From contig CAMDPE010000009.1 of NCBI GenBank assembly GCA_945903795.1, positions 1 through 33,439 on the forward strand: a stretch of DNA of 33,439 bases, written 5' to 3'. Below, piece by piece: positions 22,616 to 29,746 of the stretch. The first letter of the stretch is position 1, and each line of letters begins with the position of its first letter. The translations under genes and the position numbers were made by a program. A model generated the notes under the pieces. The model did not search any database. It saw only the letters and a list, made by a program, of their open reading frames with translations, and was not told where the DNA came from. The DNA is from Lutibacter flavus (GTDB lineage Bacteria > Bacteroidota > Bacteroidia > Flavobacteriales > Flavobacteriaceae).

Positions 22616-22641
22616 CACCTCAAAGATGAGGTGTTTTTTTT
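22616..22641 (+). terminator. terminator after the 745-aa gene
   Basis: CACCTC–AAAGAT–GAGGTG (22616–22633) followed by eight T. Same stem sequence as the terminator at 23293–23318. It also lies just past the end of the converging repressor gene. Confidence 0.8.
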
Positions 22642-22655
22642 AATCTGTAAATCTT

Positions 22656-22937
22656 TTAAAATTTGAAGTTTATTTTTTTTAATTCCCCAACTGGAATAAA
22701 AACACCGCCTCTTTCCACATAAATAGTATCTTTCTCATTCTCTATTGTAGAATTGAACATATCCTTAATATCGACATTTAACACTTCAGCTATCTGAGAA
22801 AGTAGTTCGAAACGCGGCTGTGTTTTTCCTGTTGCAATAAAACTGATAGTATTCTCAGATACATTCAGTTTTTCTGATAATTCTTTTCCGGATATATTTT
22901 TTTCCTTCAGTAGTTCTTTTAATCTTAAAAATTGCAT
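22656..22937 (-). CDS. XRE-family repressor (cI-like)
   Basis: 93 residues. Residues 4–62 form a classical XRE helix-turn-helix: 'LRLKELLKEKNISGKELSEKLNVSENTISFIATGKTQPRFELLSQIAEVLNVDIKDMF'. A short C-terminal tail (DTIYVERGGVFIPVGELKKI) may serve for dimerisation; there is no peptidase domain, so RecA-induced self-cleavage is not expected. It is transcribed against the 745-aa gene and divergently from the 53-aa gene. The repeated TCTAAATAATG sites in the divergent gap are its likely operators, making this the island's lysogeny-type switch. A −7-like TATATTTG box for its own promoter is at 22967–22960. Confidence 0.85.
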   Translation of the reverse strand: MQFLRLKELLKEKNISGKELSEKLNVSENTISFIATGKTQPRFELLSQIAEVLNVDIKDMFNSTIENEKDTIYVERGGVFIPVGELKKINFKF

Positions 22938-23004
22938 AGTTGTAAGTTTTAATTATATTCAAATATACAAAATATAATCAATACTTATATTTTTTTTAAA
23001 ATAA

Positions 23005-23077
23005 TCTAAATAATGGTTGTATTATATCTAAATAATGATTAGATTTGTAATATATTAATCACATTAACATTTAGATT
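23005..23077 (+). promoter_or_regulatory. divergent switch region with repeated operators and a plus-strand promoter
   Basis: TCTAAATAATG occurs at 23005–23015 and 23027–23037 (22-bp period); an inverted relative, ATTTAGATTATG, overlaps the start of the 53-aa gene. TAGATTTG (23040–23047) fits the −7 box, with TTGT about 19 bp upstream at 23017–23020. The second operator lies between the two promoter boxes, so a bound repressor would block transcription. Confidence 0.6.
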
Positions 23078-23239
23078 ATGAAAAATATAATCAGTATTAC
23101 CCAAACGTACTTTATTACAAGTGGAAATACAACCAAACAATTATCTAAACCACAATTTGAAAAACAAACCGGTATGAAAACGGAAAAATTTTCTGAATTA
23201 TTTACAGAAATATTTGAAAATAGAGGTTACTTTAAATAA
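23078..23239 (+). CDS. 53-aa protein opposite the repressor
   Basis: MKNIISITQTYFITSGNTTK through KTEKFSELFTEIFENRGYFK. It begins with an ATG directly behind the repeated operators and a −7 box, and ends before a strong terminator, so it forms its own transcript. Position is that of a Cro- or Xis-like gene in a phage switch, but the sequence shows no clear helix-turn-helix. Could be an antirepressor or excision factor. Confidence 0.55.
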   Translation: MKNIISITQTYFITSGNTTKQLSKPQFEKQTGMKTEKFSELFTEIFENRGYFK

Positions 23240-23292
23240 ACCGTACTGATCTAGATAAATTTTTAAACAATTAAATTTAGTAGTAATATTTG

Positions 23293-23318
23293 CACCTCAG
23301 AAATGAGGTGTTTTTTTT
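23293..23318 (+). terminator. terminator after the 53-aa gene
   Basis: CACCTCA–GAA–ATGAGGTG (23293–23310) followed by eight T. The stem matches the one at 22616–22633. The half-site AATGAGGTGCAATAAA at 23391 onward repeats part of it without a partner. Confidence 0.8.
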
Positions 23319-23366
23319 GTCTTAATATTTGGTGAAATAAGCTTTAAAATAGTTGGTTTTTCAAGT

Positions 23367-23387
23367 TGTTGACTAAATGTTGACTAA
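23367..23387 (+). repeat. right integrase arm-type sites
   Basis: Exact copy, same orientation, of the tandem TGTTGACTAA pair at 15351–15371. It ends 65 bp inside the right att core. Confidence 0.65.
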
Positions 23388-23452
23388 AAAAATGAGGTGC
23401 AATAAATAAATGACTAATAATGTATTAGTTATGTGAAATATTCACAAAAAAA

Positions 23453-23466
23453 AGTGGAGACGCCGG
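23453..23466. repeat. right attachment core, within the tmRNA 3' end
   Basis: AGTGGAGACGCCGG; on the minus strand CCGGCGTCTCCA forms part of the T-arm and acceptor stem of the tmRNA. Identical to 15198–15211. The tmRNA remains intact because the core carries its 3' end. Confidence 0.8.
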
Positions 23467-23845
23467 GAATCGAACCCGGGTCCAAACAAGCAACCAAAAT
23501 ACTTTCTACATGTTTATTTTTCGATTGGTTTTCGACTTAAAGCTGACCGAAAACAGCCCACTTTAAGCTTAGTTTCTTTAGTTTCAAAATGCCAACGAAA
23601 CAATGGCAAATCTATGTTAACTTTTACGATGCCTCTTTATTGACCGCCGTTAACCAAGGCTTTCAAGAGACATTCAGCTTTCACACCTAGTGTGACAAGG
23701 CTCATCCTACTGTAATTCGGATTAAGCAGCTAAAGCGTAGTTATCTTCGCCGTTTAAATTTTTGAATTTGTGATGTACGAGTGCTATTTCATTACTCGAC
23801 ATGCTTATACCTTAATTGACCTTGCAGTCAAAACCAGTCGTCCCC
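23455..23845 (-). ncRNA. ssrA: transfer-messenger RNA (tmRNA)
   Basis: About 391 nt. The 5' end GGGGACGACTGGTTTTGACT (from 23845 down) is the typical one-piece tmRNA start, and its GGGGACG pairs with CGTCTCC at the 3' end (23462–23456), where the T-arm reads GGGTTCGATTCCC. The terminal CCA is not encoded. The tag frame lies at 23751–23722: GGC GAA GAT AAC TAC GCT TTA GCT GCT TAA, giving GEDNYALAA. tmRNA rescues stalled ribosomes and tags the peptide for proteolysis. The tag is of the flavobacterial type. The 3' end is the integration target of the adjacent island, which has replaced the native downstream sequence without damaging the gene. Confidence 0.97.
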
Positions 23846-23880
23846 AATAAATCAAAGAACCAATTCTTCTAAGAAGAATG

Positions 23881-23888
23881 CAAATGTA
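23881..23888 (-). promoter_or_regulatory. −7 box of the ssrA promoter
   Basis: TACATTTG on the minus strand fits TAnnTTTG. It would start transcription some 30 bases before the mature tmRNA 5' end, leaving a short leader. No clear TTTG −33 box is seen. Confidence 0.4.
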
Positions 23889-23910
23889 TAAAAATTCAAT
23901 CAGATTATTG

Positions 23911-23942
23911 TTTGTAATATCCTTTAATTCCTGATATCTTTG
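23911..23942 (+). promoter_or_regulatory. promoter of the dehydrogenase gene
   Basis: TTTG (23911–23914), 20-bp spacer, TATCTTTG (23935–23942): a very good match to the Bacteroidetes housekeeping consensus TTTG–N19–21–TAnnTTTG. Transcription would begin near 23948, about 20 bases before the ATG. Confidence 0.65.
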
Positions 23943-23968
23943 AAGCAAAACTTATACCAAATTACACA

Positions 23969-25171
23969 ATGAAGATAGGAATCCTTAAAGAACGAAAAAA
24001 CCCGCCAGACAGAAGAGTTGTATTGTCACCAAAAAAATGTGCTGAACTTTTAAAAATTTATCCGCAACTTGAAATCAAAGTTGAAAGCTCTGATTCTCGT
24101 TTTTTTACTGATGAAGATTATATAAAGGAAGGGATTGAGGTTTTTGAGGATGTGTCGGATTGTGAAGTTCTTCTGGGCGTTAAAGAAGTGCCTGTTGAAA
24201 ATTTAATTCCAAACAAAAAATATTTTTTCTTTTCCCATACCATAAAAAAACAAAAATACAACCGCAATTTATTGAGGGCAATTTTAGCTAAAAATATTGA
24301 GTTGTATGACCATGAAACCATCGTCGACAAAAATAATAATAGGTTGGTGGCATTTGGAATTTATGCCGGTTTTGTTGGTGCTTATAATGCTTTTAGAACC
24401 TACGGATTAAAATTTAATTTATTTAATTTGCCAAAGGGGGAAGAGTTGCACGATAAAAAGATGCTGATTGATGAGCTGAAAAAATTAAAATTGCCTGCTA
24501 TAAAAGTTGTTTTAACAGGAAAAGGAAGGGTAGGAAACGGCGCTAAAGAAATGTTGGACGGTATGCAAATGCGTGAAGTAATGGTTGATGAATTTTTAAC
24601 CCAAACTTTTGATGAAGCGGTTTATGTTCAAATAGATGTGTTGGATTATAATAAACGAAAAGACGGAATTGTTAAGGACCAAAATGATTTTTTTAGCAAT
24701 CCGCAAGAATATGAAAGTAATTTTATGCGTTTTGCCAAAGTGGCAGATTTGTATATTGTTGGCCATTTTTATGGTGTTGGCGCTCCTTATATTTTTACCA
24801 TTCAGGATGCAAAATCTCCAGATTTTAAAATAAAAGTAGTAGCTGATATTAGTTGTGATGTTGACGGACCGGTTGCTTCCACCATTCGCTCATCAACTAT
24901 TGCGGACCCAATTTATGGATATGATCCAAAAAGTGAACAAGAAGTGAGTTTTTTAGAAAAAGATGCCATAGCTGTTATGGCGGTTGATAATTTGCCATGT
25001 GAATTGCCAAAAGACGCTTCTGAAGGTTTTGGGGAACAATTTGCAAAAAATGTGATTCCAGGATTTTTCAATAATGATAAAGAGGGTGTTTTACAAAGAG
25101 CCAAAATGACCGAAAACGGAAAACTTACGGAAAGATTCAGCTATTTGCAAGATTTTGTTGATGGAAAATAA
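23969..25171 (+). CDS. NAD(P)-dependent oxidoreductase, alanine/saccharopine dehydrogenase-like
   Basis: 400 residues, cytoplasmic. The N-terminal domain (1–130: MKIGILKERKNPPDRRVVLS, then 'VEVSDS…YLLGVKEVP' and 'YFFFSHTIKKQKYNRNLL') matches the AlaDH/PNT N-terminal family and, with 'HTIKKQ', the lysine-forming saccharopine dehydrogenase branch. The nucleotide-binding part has 'IKVVLTGKGRVGNGAKEML' (~180–200), a GxGxxGxGA loop, followed by 'ADISCDVDGPVASTIRSST'. It likely catalyses an NAD(P)-linked amino-acid dehydrogenase reaction; the substrate cannot be fixed from sequence. It has its own promoter and overlaps the DUF3820 gene by 11 bp. Its 5' flank is the ssrA promoter region, divergent. 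Confidence 0.8.
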   Translation: MKIGILKERKNPPDRRVVLSPKKCAELLKIYPQLEIKVESSDSRFFTDEDYIKEGIEVFEDVSDCEVLLGVKEVPVENLIPNKKYFFFSHTIKKQKYNRNLLRAILAKNIELYDHETIVDKNNNRLVAFGIYAGFVGAYNAFRTYGLKFNLFNLPKGEELHDKKMLIDELKKLKLPAIKVVLTGKGRVGNGAKEMLDGMQMREVMVDEFLTQTFDEAVYVQIDVLDYNKRKDGIVKDQNDFFSNPQEYESNFMRFAKVADLYIVGHFYGVGAPYIFTIQDAKSPDFKIKVVADISCDVDGPVASTIRSSTIADPIYGYDPKSEQEVSFLEKDAIAVMAVDNLPCELPKDASEGFGEQFAKNVIPGFFNNDKEGVLQRAKMTENGKLTERFSYLQDFVDGK

Positions 25172-25379
25172 CCAGCAACATTTGCTGGAACAACTGGCAA
25201 ACACCAAAATGCCCTTCGGAAAATACAAAGGAAAATATTTAATTGATTTGCCTGAATTTTATCTGGTTTGGTATCGCAATAAAGGTTTCCCTTCTGGTAA
25301 ACTTGGCGAAATGATGCACCTGGTTTATGAAATTCAATTAAACGGATTGGAAGATTTGGTGAGAAGGTTAAGAGTTTGA
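25161..25379 (+). CDS. DUF3820 family protein
   Basis: 72 residues from the ATG at 25161 (MENNQQHLLEQLANTKMPFG), inside the end of the preceding gene (11-bp overlap). 'KMPFGKYKGKYLIDLPEFYLVWYRNKGFPSGKLGEMMHLVYEI' is the complete DUF3820 signature. These small proteins have no assigned biochemical role; one relative was named a quorum-sensing-regulated virulence factor in Pseudomonas. Co-translation with the dehydrogenase is likely. Confidence 0.85.
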   Translation: MENNQQHLLEQLANTKMPFGKYKGKYLIDLPEFYLVWYRNKGFPSGKLGEMMHLVYEIQLNGLEDLVRRLRV

Positions 25380-25429
25380 AAGTTAAATATTAGATATTAA
25401 AAGTTAAATATTTTTTTAATTTTAACAAA

Positions 25430-25487
25430 CTCTCTTTCCTTCGGAAAAGCCTGTCCCGTTTTAGTACGGGAGGCTGGGGATAGGAAT
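25430..25487. repeat. GC-richer intergenic hairpin
   Basis: CCCGT–TTTAGT–ACGGG (25455–25470) stands between CTCTTTCCTTCGGAAAAGCC and GGCTGGGGATAGG, inside otherwise AT-rich DNA. It lies between two converging genes. It could be a small dispersed repeat or a bidirectional stop; no T-run follows directly. Confidence 0.35.
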
Positions 25488-26051
25488 TTATACATTTTTA
25501 AAATAAACCAAGCCATAAACAATGTGGCAAATTCCAAAAGAAAATCCCCACAAATAAAAAGCAAAACTTGGAAATAATATTGCTAAACCGCCAAGGATAA
25601 AGAAAATTAATCCCAAAATAGCAGTGGCACCAAACGTATTTTTGTTTGTTATAATACTGGCAGTCCCATAAAGAATCATAGAAGTGGGAATGATGAGTTT
25701 TAAGAGTCCGTTTGCCATCAGAAAATATAAAATAATTCCGCCGAGCAGCAAAAACAAAAAATAAATTCGTCTAATTTTTTTTGCTTTAAAATCCCATTTT
25801 CTTAAATAGATATTTTTTCTTCTCCTCTTATTAATAAGCACAATTATAAAGTAGGAAATTAAAATATAGAGAAAAGATATGGCAAATATCAATATTTCAA
25901 AAAAAGAAATAGGCAGCACAGAAACGCCTGATGAGCTTGAAGCATATTGCGACAATAAAAGATGAATTCCAAAAATGAAAATTAAAGAAAATATACCCGT
26001 AATAATTCCGGTGATTCCTCTTAATGACAAGTTGTGAATTTTTTTATTCAA
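25488..26051 (-). CDS. multi-pass membrane protein of unknown function
   Basis: 187 residues. Hydrophobic helices at about 13–33, 48–72, 95–113, 115–135, 141–160 and 163–183, with a basic cytoplasmic loop (NKRRRKNIYLRKWDFKAKKIRR) after the second. The C-terminal four-helix part (GLLKLIIPTSMILYGTASII… LGLIFFILGGLAILFPSFAFYLWG) loosely resembles DUF308/HdeD-like repeats. No catalytic residues visible. It converges with the DUF3820 gene and is divergent from the ribonucleotide reductase gene. Confidence 0.65.
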   Translation of the reverse strand: MNKKIHNLSLRGITGIITGIFSLIFIFGIHLLLSQYASSSSGVSVLPISFFEILIFAISFLYILISYFIIVLINKRRRKNIYLRKWDFKAKKIRRIYFLFLLLGGIILYFLMANGLLKLIIPTSMILYGTASIITNKNTFGATAILGLIFFILGGLAILFPSFAFYLWGFSFGICHIVYGLVYFKNV

Positions 26052-26218
26052 TCTTTGGATAAATTTAGCAAAAGCTAAAACTACGAAAAAAAACTGTTGA
26101 AAAATTATAACTTTTCAACAATGAAATGTTATTAACTAATTAAAATTTAACACAGATTAAGTTTAAATATTCAATAATTTTATAGCTCGATTTTCAACAA
26201 CCATAAACCCACTTTAAA

Positions 26219-28768
26219 ATGACAGAAGAATTAGTGTTCCCGAAAACCTTCACCTATAATGAATTGTTAAAGAGCAATTTAGCGTATTTCAAGGGTGATG
26301 AATTAGCAGCGACTACTTGGATGAATAAGTATGCTATGAAAACCAAAACGGGTGAGTTTTTAGAGTCAACGCCCGATGATATGCATCAGCGAATGGCGGT
26401 GGAATTTGGCCGTATTGAAAAGAAATATCAGGAAGGGGAAAAGAAAGGGGAAGGCCTTTCGGATTATGGAAAAAATCGAGAATTTTTGTCAGAAAAAGCC
26501 ATCTTTGATTTATTTAAGGATTTCAAATATGTTATTCCTCAAGGAAGCGTGATGTCTTCTTTAGGTAACAATAATGTGATTGCTTCCTTGTCCAATTGTG
26601 TGGTTGTTCCTCCGGTTTTTGATTCTTACGGAGGTATATTTCATACAGACGAGCAATTGGCGCAATTGTTTAAAAGACGCTGCGGTGTTGGGGTTGATTT
26701 ATCAAATTTAAGACCTGGCGGTGCTCAAGTTTCCAATTCGGCTGGAACTACAACAGGAGCGGTTTCTTTTATGAACCGATTTTCAAATACCACCAGGGAA
26801 GTTGCTCAAAATGGCCGGAGAGGCGCATTAATGCTCACGATGGACATTGCACATCCTGACATTGAAGATTTTGTAACAATCAAACAAGATTTGACAAAAG
26901 TAACCGGGGCCAATATTTCTATTCGCTTGTCCGATGAATTTATGGTAGCGGTTGTAAATGATGATGATTTCACCCTACGTTGGCCAATTGACAGCAAAAC
27001 GCCAACCTATACAAAAGTAATTAAAGCAAGATCACTTTGGGACATAATTATAACTTGCGCCCACAATACCGCTGAACCAGGCTTGATATTTTGGGACCGT
27101 CAACATTATTATTCAACATCTTCCATTTATCCCGGATTTAAAAACAGTTCCACAAATCCTTGTTCAGAAATTGCCATGCAAGGTGGCGACAGTTGCCGTT
27201 TAATTGCAGTTAACTTGTACAGTTTTGTGAAAGATCCTTTTACGGATAAAGCCAAGTTCGACTTTAAAAAATTCTATGAAGTTGTGTATGAATCACAACG
27301 TTTAATGGATGATTTGGTGGATTTGGAATTGGAAGCCGTAAATAAAATTTTCAATAAAATAATGCACGATAAAGAGCCTGATGAAATTAAACAGGTTGAA
27401 ATTGATACTTGGAAATTGTTATATAAAACGGGAAAAAAAGGGAGAAGAACAGGTTTAGGATTTACTGCTTTGGCGGATGCTATGGCAGCTTTAGGCAAAA
27501 AGTTTGATACCGATGAAGCAATTGCAGTTGTTGACGAGATTATGAAAACCAAATTGCGAGGTGAGTTCGACAGCAGTATTGATATGGCAATTACCCGTGG
27601 TAAATTTGAGGTGTTTAATCCTGAAATTGAAAAATTTTCTGAATTTGTACAAATGATGGAAAAAGAATTTCCGGATGTTTATGAACGAATGATGAAATAC
27701 GGAAGAAGAAATATTTCTATCAGTACCGTGGCGCCAACCGGAAGTTTAAGTATGCTGGCACAAACATCATCAGGAATTGAACCGGTTTATTTGTTGTCGT
27801 ACAAACGAAGAAGAAAAGTAAATCAGGACGATACAAATGCAAAAATTGCTTATGTCGATGCAATGGGAGATGCGTTTGAGGAATTTGAAGTATATCATCC
27901 AAAATTAAAACAATGGATGGAAGTTACAGGAAAAACCGACATCAAGGAAAGTCCTTATAGCGGTTCAACTGCGCCTGAAATCGATTGGAAAAAACGTATT
28001 GAAATGCAGTCGTTGGTTCAAAAATACACCACGCATTCCATCAGTTCAACCATTAATTTGGCCAGCGATGTAACTGTTGATTTGGTGGGTGATATTTATA
28101 TTGAATCTTGGCGTAAAGGTTTAAAAGGAATTACGGTTTACAGAGATGGTTCCCGAAGCGGAATTTTAATTGCAAATGACGATAAAAAATCAGACAAAAA
28201 AGTAGATTGTTATGCGGAAACAGTTTTTCCAAAGCGACCTAAAAAAATTGTGGCTAAAGTGGTTCGTTTTCAAAACGATTATGAGAAATGGGTCGCTGTT
28301 GTTGGTTTAATCAACAATAGGCCTTATGAAATATTTACAGGTAAAATTGAAGATGCGTTTCTTTTACCACCGTGGTTGGAAGAAGGTTGGGTAATTAAAA
28401 ATAGGGATAAAAATGGAGAATCGCGATACGATTTTCAATTTCTGGATAAAGACGGCTATAAAGTGACTTTTGAAGGATTGTCCCGTACTTTTGACAAAGA
28501 ATATTGGAATTATGCCAAATTAATTTCTGGTGTATTGCGTCACGGAATGCCAATTCAGTACGCTGTAGATTTAATTAATAATTTAAATATGTACGATGAT
28601 AATATCAATACATGGAAAAATGGGATTGCGCGTGCATTGAAACAATTTGTGGCAGACGGAACACAGGCAGTTGATAAAAAATGCCCTGAATGCGGTGATC
28701 CTGACGGATTAATTTATGAAGAAGGCTGTTTGAAATGCAAAAATTGCGGACATACCAAATGTGGGTAA
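26219..28768 (+). CDS. nrdJ: adenosylcobalamin-dependent (class II) ribonucleotide reductase
   Basis: 849 residues. It reduces ribonucleotides to deoxyribonucleotides with a cobalamin-generated thiyl radical, supplying DNA precursors with or without oxygen. Visible landmarks: Cys127 (SNC, one of the reducing pair), the active-site loop NPCSE (Asn313, Cys315, Glu317), partner 'GGDSCRLIAVNL', the phosphate-binding segment 'APTGSLSMLAQTSSGIEP' and a C-terminal zinc-ribbon-like tail with CPEC…CLKCKNC that relays electrons from thioredoxin. Length and tail fit the long class II enzymes. No class I subunit or NrdR is nearby, and the 167-bp leader shows no recognisable cobalamin riboswitch. The gene stands alone with a strong terminator behind it. 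Confidence 0.93.
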   Translation: MTEELVFPKTFTYNELLKSNLAYFKGDELAATTWMNKYAMKTKTGEFLESTPDDMHQRMAVEFGRIEKKYQEGEKKGEGLSDYGKNREFLSEKAIFDLFKDFKYVIPQGSVMSSLGNNNVIASLSNCVVVPPVFDSYGGIFHTDEQLAQLFKRRCGVGVDLSNLRPGGAQVSNSAGTTTGAVSFMNRFSNTTREVAQNGRRGALMLTMDIAHPDIEDFVTIKQDLTKVTGANISIRLSDEFMVAVVNDDDFTLRWPIDSKTPTYTKVIKARSLWDIIITCAHNTAEPGLIFWDRQHYYSTSSIYPGFKNSSTNPCSEIAMQGGDSCRLIAVNLYSFVKDPFTDKAKFDFKKFYEVVYESQRLMDDLVDLELEAVNKIFNKIMHDKEPDEIKQVEIDTWKLLYKTGKKGRRTGLGFTALADAMAALGKKFDTDEAIAVVDEIMKTKLRGEFDSSIDMAITRGKFEVFNPEIEKFSEFVQMMEKEFPDVYERMMKYGRRNISISTVAPTGSLSMLAQTSSGIEPVYLLSYKRRRKVNQDDTNAKIAYVDAMGDAFEEFEVYHPKLKQWMEVTGKTDIKESPYSGSTAPEIDWKKRIEMQSLVQKYTTHSISSTINLASDVTVDLVGDIYIESWRKGLKGITVYRDGSRSGILIANDDKKSDKKVDCYAETVFPKRPKKIVAKVVRFQNDYEKWVAVVGLINNRPYEIFTGKIEDAFLLPPWLEEGWVIKNRDKNGESRYDFQFLDKDGYKVTFEGLSRTFDKEYWNYAKLISGVLRHGMPIQYAVDLINNLNMYDDNINTWKNGIARALKQFVADGTQAVDKKCPECGDPDGLIYEEGCLKCKNCGHTKCG

Positions 28769-28784
28769 CAATATGCTGAAATAT

Positions 28785-28824
28785 AAAAAAAGCGACAAAA
28801 TTTTAAAATTTTGTCGCTTTTTTT
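28785..28824. terminator. bidirectional terminator between nrdJ and kdsA
   Basis: AGCGACAAAA–TTTTAAAA–TTTTGTCGCT (28791–28818), a perfect palindrome with A-run before and T-run after. It can serve both converging genes. Confidence 0.9.
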
Positions 28825-28847
28825 ATGAGCTAAATAAATTTGACAAC

Positions 28848-29669
28848 TTATTTAAATGAATTTATCGTTTTTCTGATAGCCACCAAACGGGTCAATAAAT
28901 TTTCTAAATATTTTATATCCAACATATTGGCGCCATCGCTTTTTGCATTTGCTGGGTCAAAATGGGTTTCTAAAAATAATCCGTCAACACCAACTGCAAT
29001 TCCTGCTCTGGCAATGGTTTCAATCAGTTCAGGTTTTCCGCCGGTAACGCCGCTGCTCTGATTTGGTTGTTGTAAAGAGTGTGTGATGTCTAAAATAGTT
29101 GGCGCAAACTGTTGCATTTCCGGGATTCCCCTAAAATCAACAATCATATCCTGATAACCGAACATCGTTCCTCTATCAGTAATCCAAACTTTTTCGTTGC
29201 CGCAGTCCAATACTTTTTGTACGGCGTGTTTCATGGCGCCTGGACTCATAAACTGTCCTTTTTTCAGGTTGATAACTTTTCCTGTTTTAGCAGCAGCCAC
29301 CACCAAATCGGTTTGGCGCACCAAAAAAGCGGGAATTTGTAATACATCAACATATTCGGCCGCCATTGCAGCATCTGTAACTTCATGAATATCTGTTACC
29401 GTTGGAATGTTAAAAGTATCGGAAACTTTCTTCAATATTTTCAGTGCTTTTTCATCGCCAATACCACTAAAACTGTCAATTCTGGAACGGTTTGCTTTTT
29501 TAAAACTTCCTTTAAAAATAAAAGGAATTTCTAATTTATCAGTTACTTTTAAAATGTGTTCGGCAATTCTTAAGGCCATTTCTTCACCTTCAATGGCGCA
29601 AGGACCAGCCAACAAAAAGAAATTGTTGCTTTTGGTGTGTTTTATATTTGGAACTAAATCTAAATTCAT
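28848..29669 (-). CDS. kdsA: 3-deoxy-8-phosphooctulonate synthase
   Basis: 273 residues, cytoplasmic. It condenses phosphoenolpyruvate with arabinose 5-phosphate to KDO 8-phosphate for the lipopolysaccharide inner core. Family marks: 'LLAGPCAIEG' near 20–28, 'IFKGSFKKANRSRIDSFSGIG' (substrate loop), 'DVLQIPAFLVRQTDL', 'NLKKGQFMSPGAM', 'DFRGIPEM' and 'GLFLETHFDP' at the C-terminus. The Asn at KANR and the Cys in GPC…: the GPCAIE cysteine is conserved in all enzymes, and presence of Asn in 'KKGQF' neighbours does not settle metal dependence. Length is normal. It converges on nrdJ across a shared terminator and is 77 bp downstream of the macroglobulin gene. Confidence 0.95.
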   Translation of the reverse strand: MNLDLVPNIKHTKSNNFFLLAGPCAIEGEEMALRIAEHILKVTDKLEIPFIFKGSFKKANRSRIDSFSGIGDEKALKILKKVSDTFNIPTVTDIHEVTDAAMAAEYVDVLQIPAFLVRQTDLVVAAAKTGKVINLKKGQFMSPGAMKHAVQKVLDCGNEKVWITDRGTMFGYQDMIVDFRGIPEMQQFAPTILDITHSLQQPNQSSGVTGGKPELIETIARAGIAVGVDGLFLETHFDPANAKSDGANMLDIKYLENLLTRLVAIRKTINSFK

Positions 29670-29746
29670 TGTATCTAATTTTATGTAAATGTACTGTTTT
29701 TCAAATTTAAACTTAAAAGGTTGAAAAGTTAAATTTTTTTCAACAA

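Larger units (their letters stand above)
15198..23466. mobile_element. 8.27-kb phage-like island integrated in the tmRNA gene
   Basis: The ends are 14-bp direct repeats of the tmRNA 3' end. Just inside each end lies an identical 21-bp tandem repeat, likely integrase arm sites. Genes on the plus strand: tyrosine integrase, 85-aa unknown, 224-aa unknown, excisionase-like HTH, 37-aa, replisome-organizer-like, 28-aa, 224-aa unknown, 99-aa, and a 745-aa phage-structural-like protein. An XRE repressor faces back, opposed to a 53-aa protein. No capsid, portal, terminase, lysis or relaxase gene is present. A phage satellite or a reduced prophage would fit. Confidence 0.8.

Noticed and set aside
26052-26218. 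Cobalamin riboswitch upstream of the B12-dependent ribonucleotide reductase
   Set aside because: The 167-bp leader is AT-rich, too short for a typical cobalamin riboswitch and lacks a recognisable B12-box.
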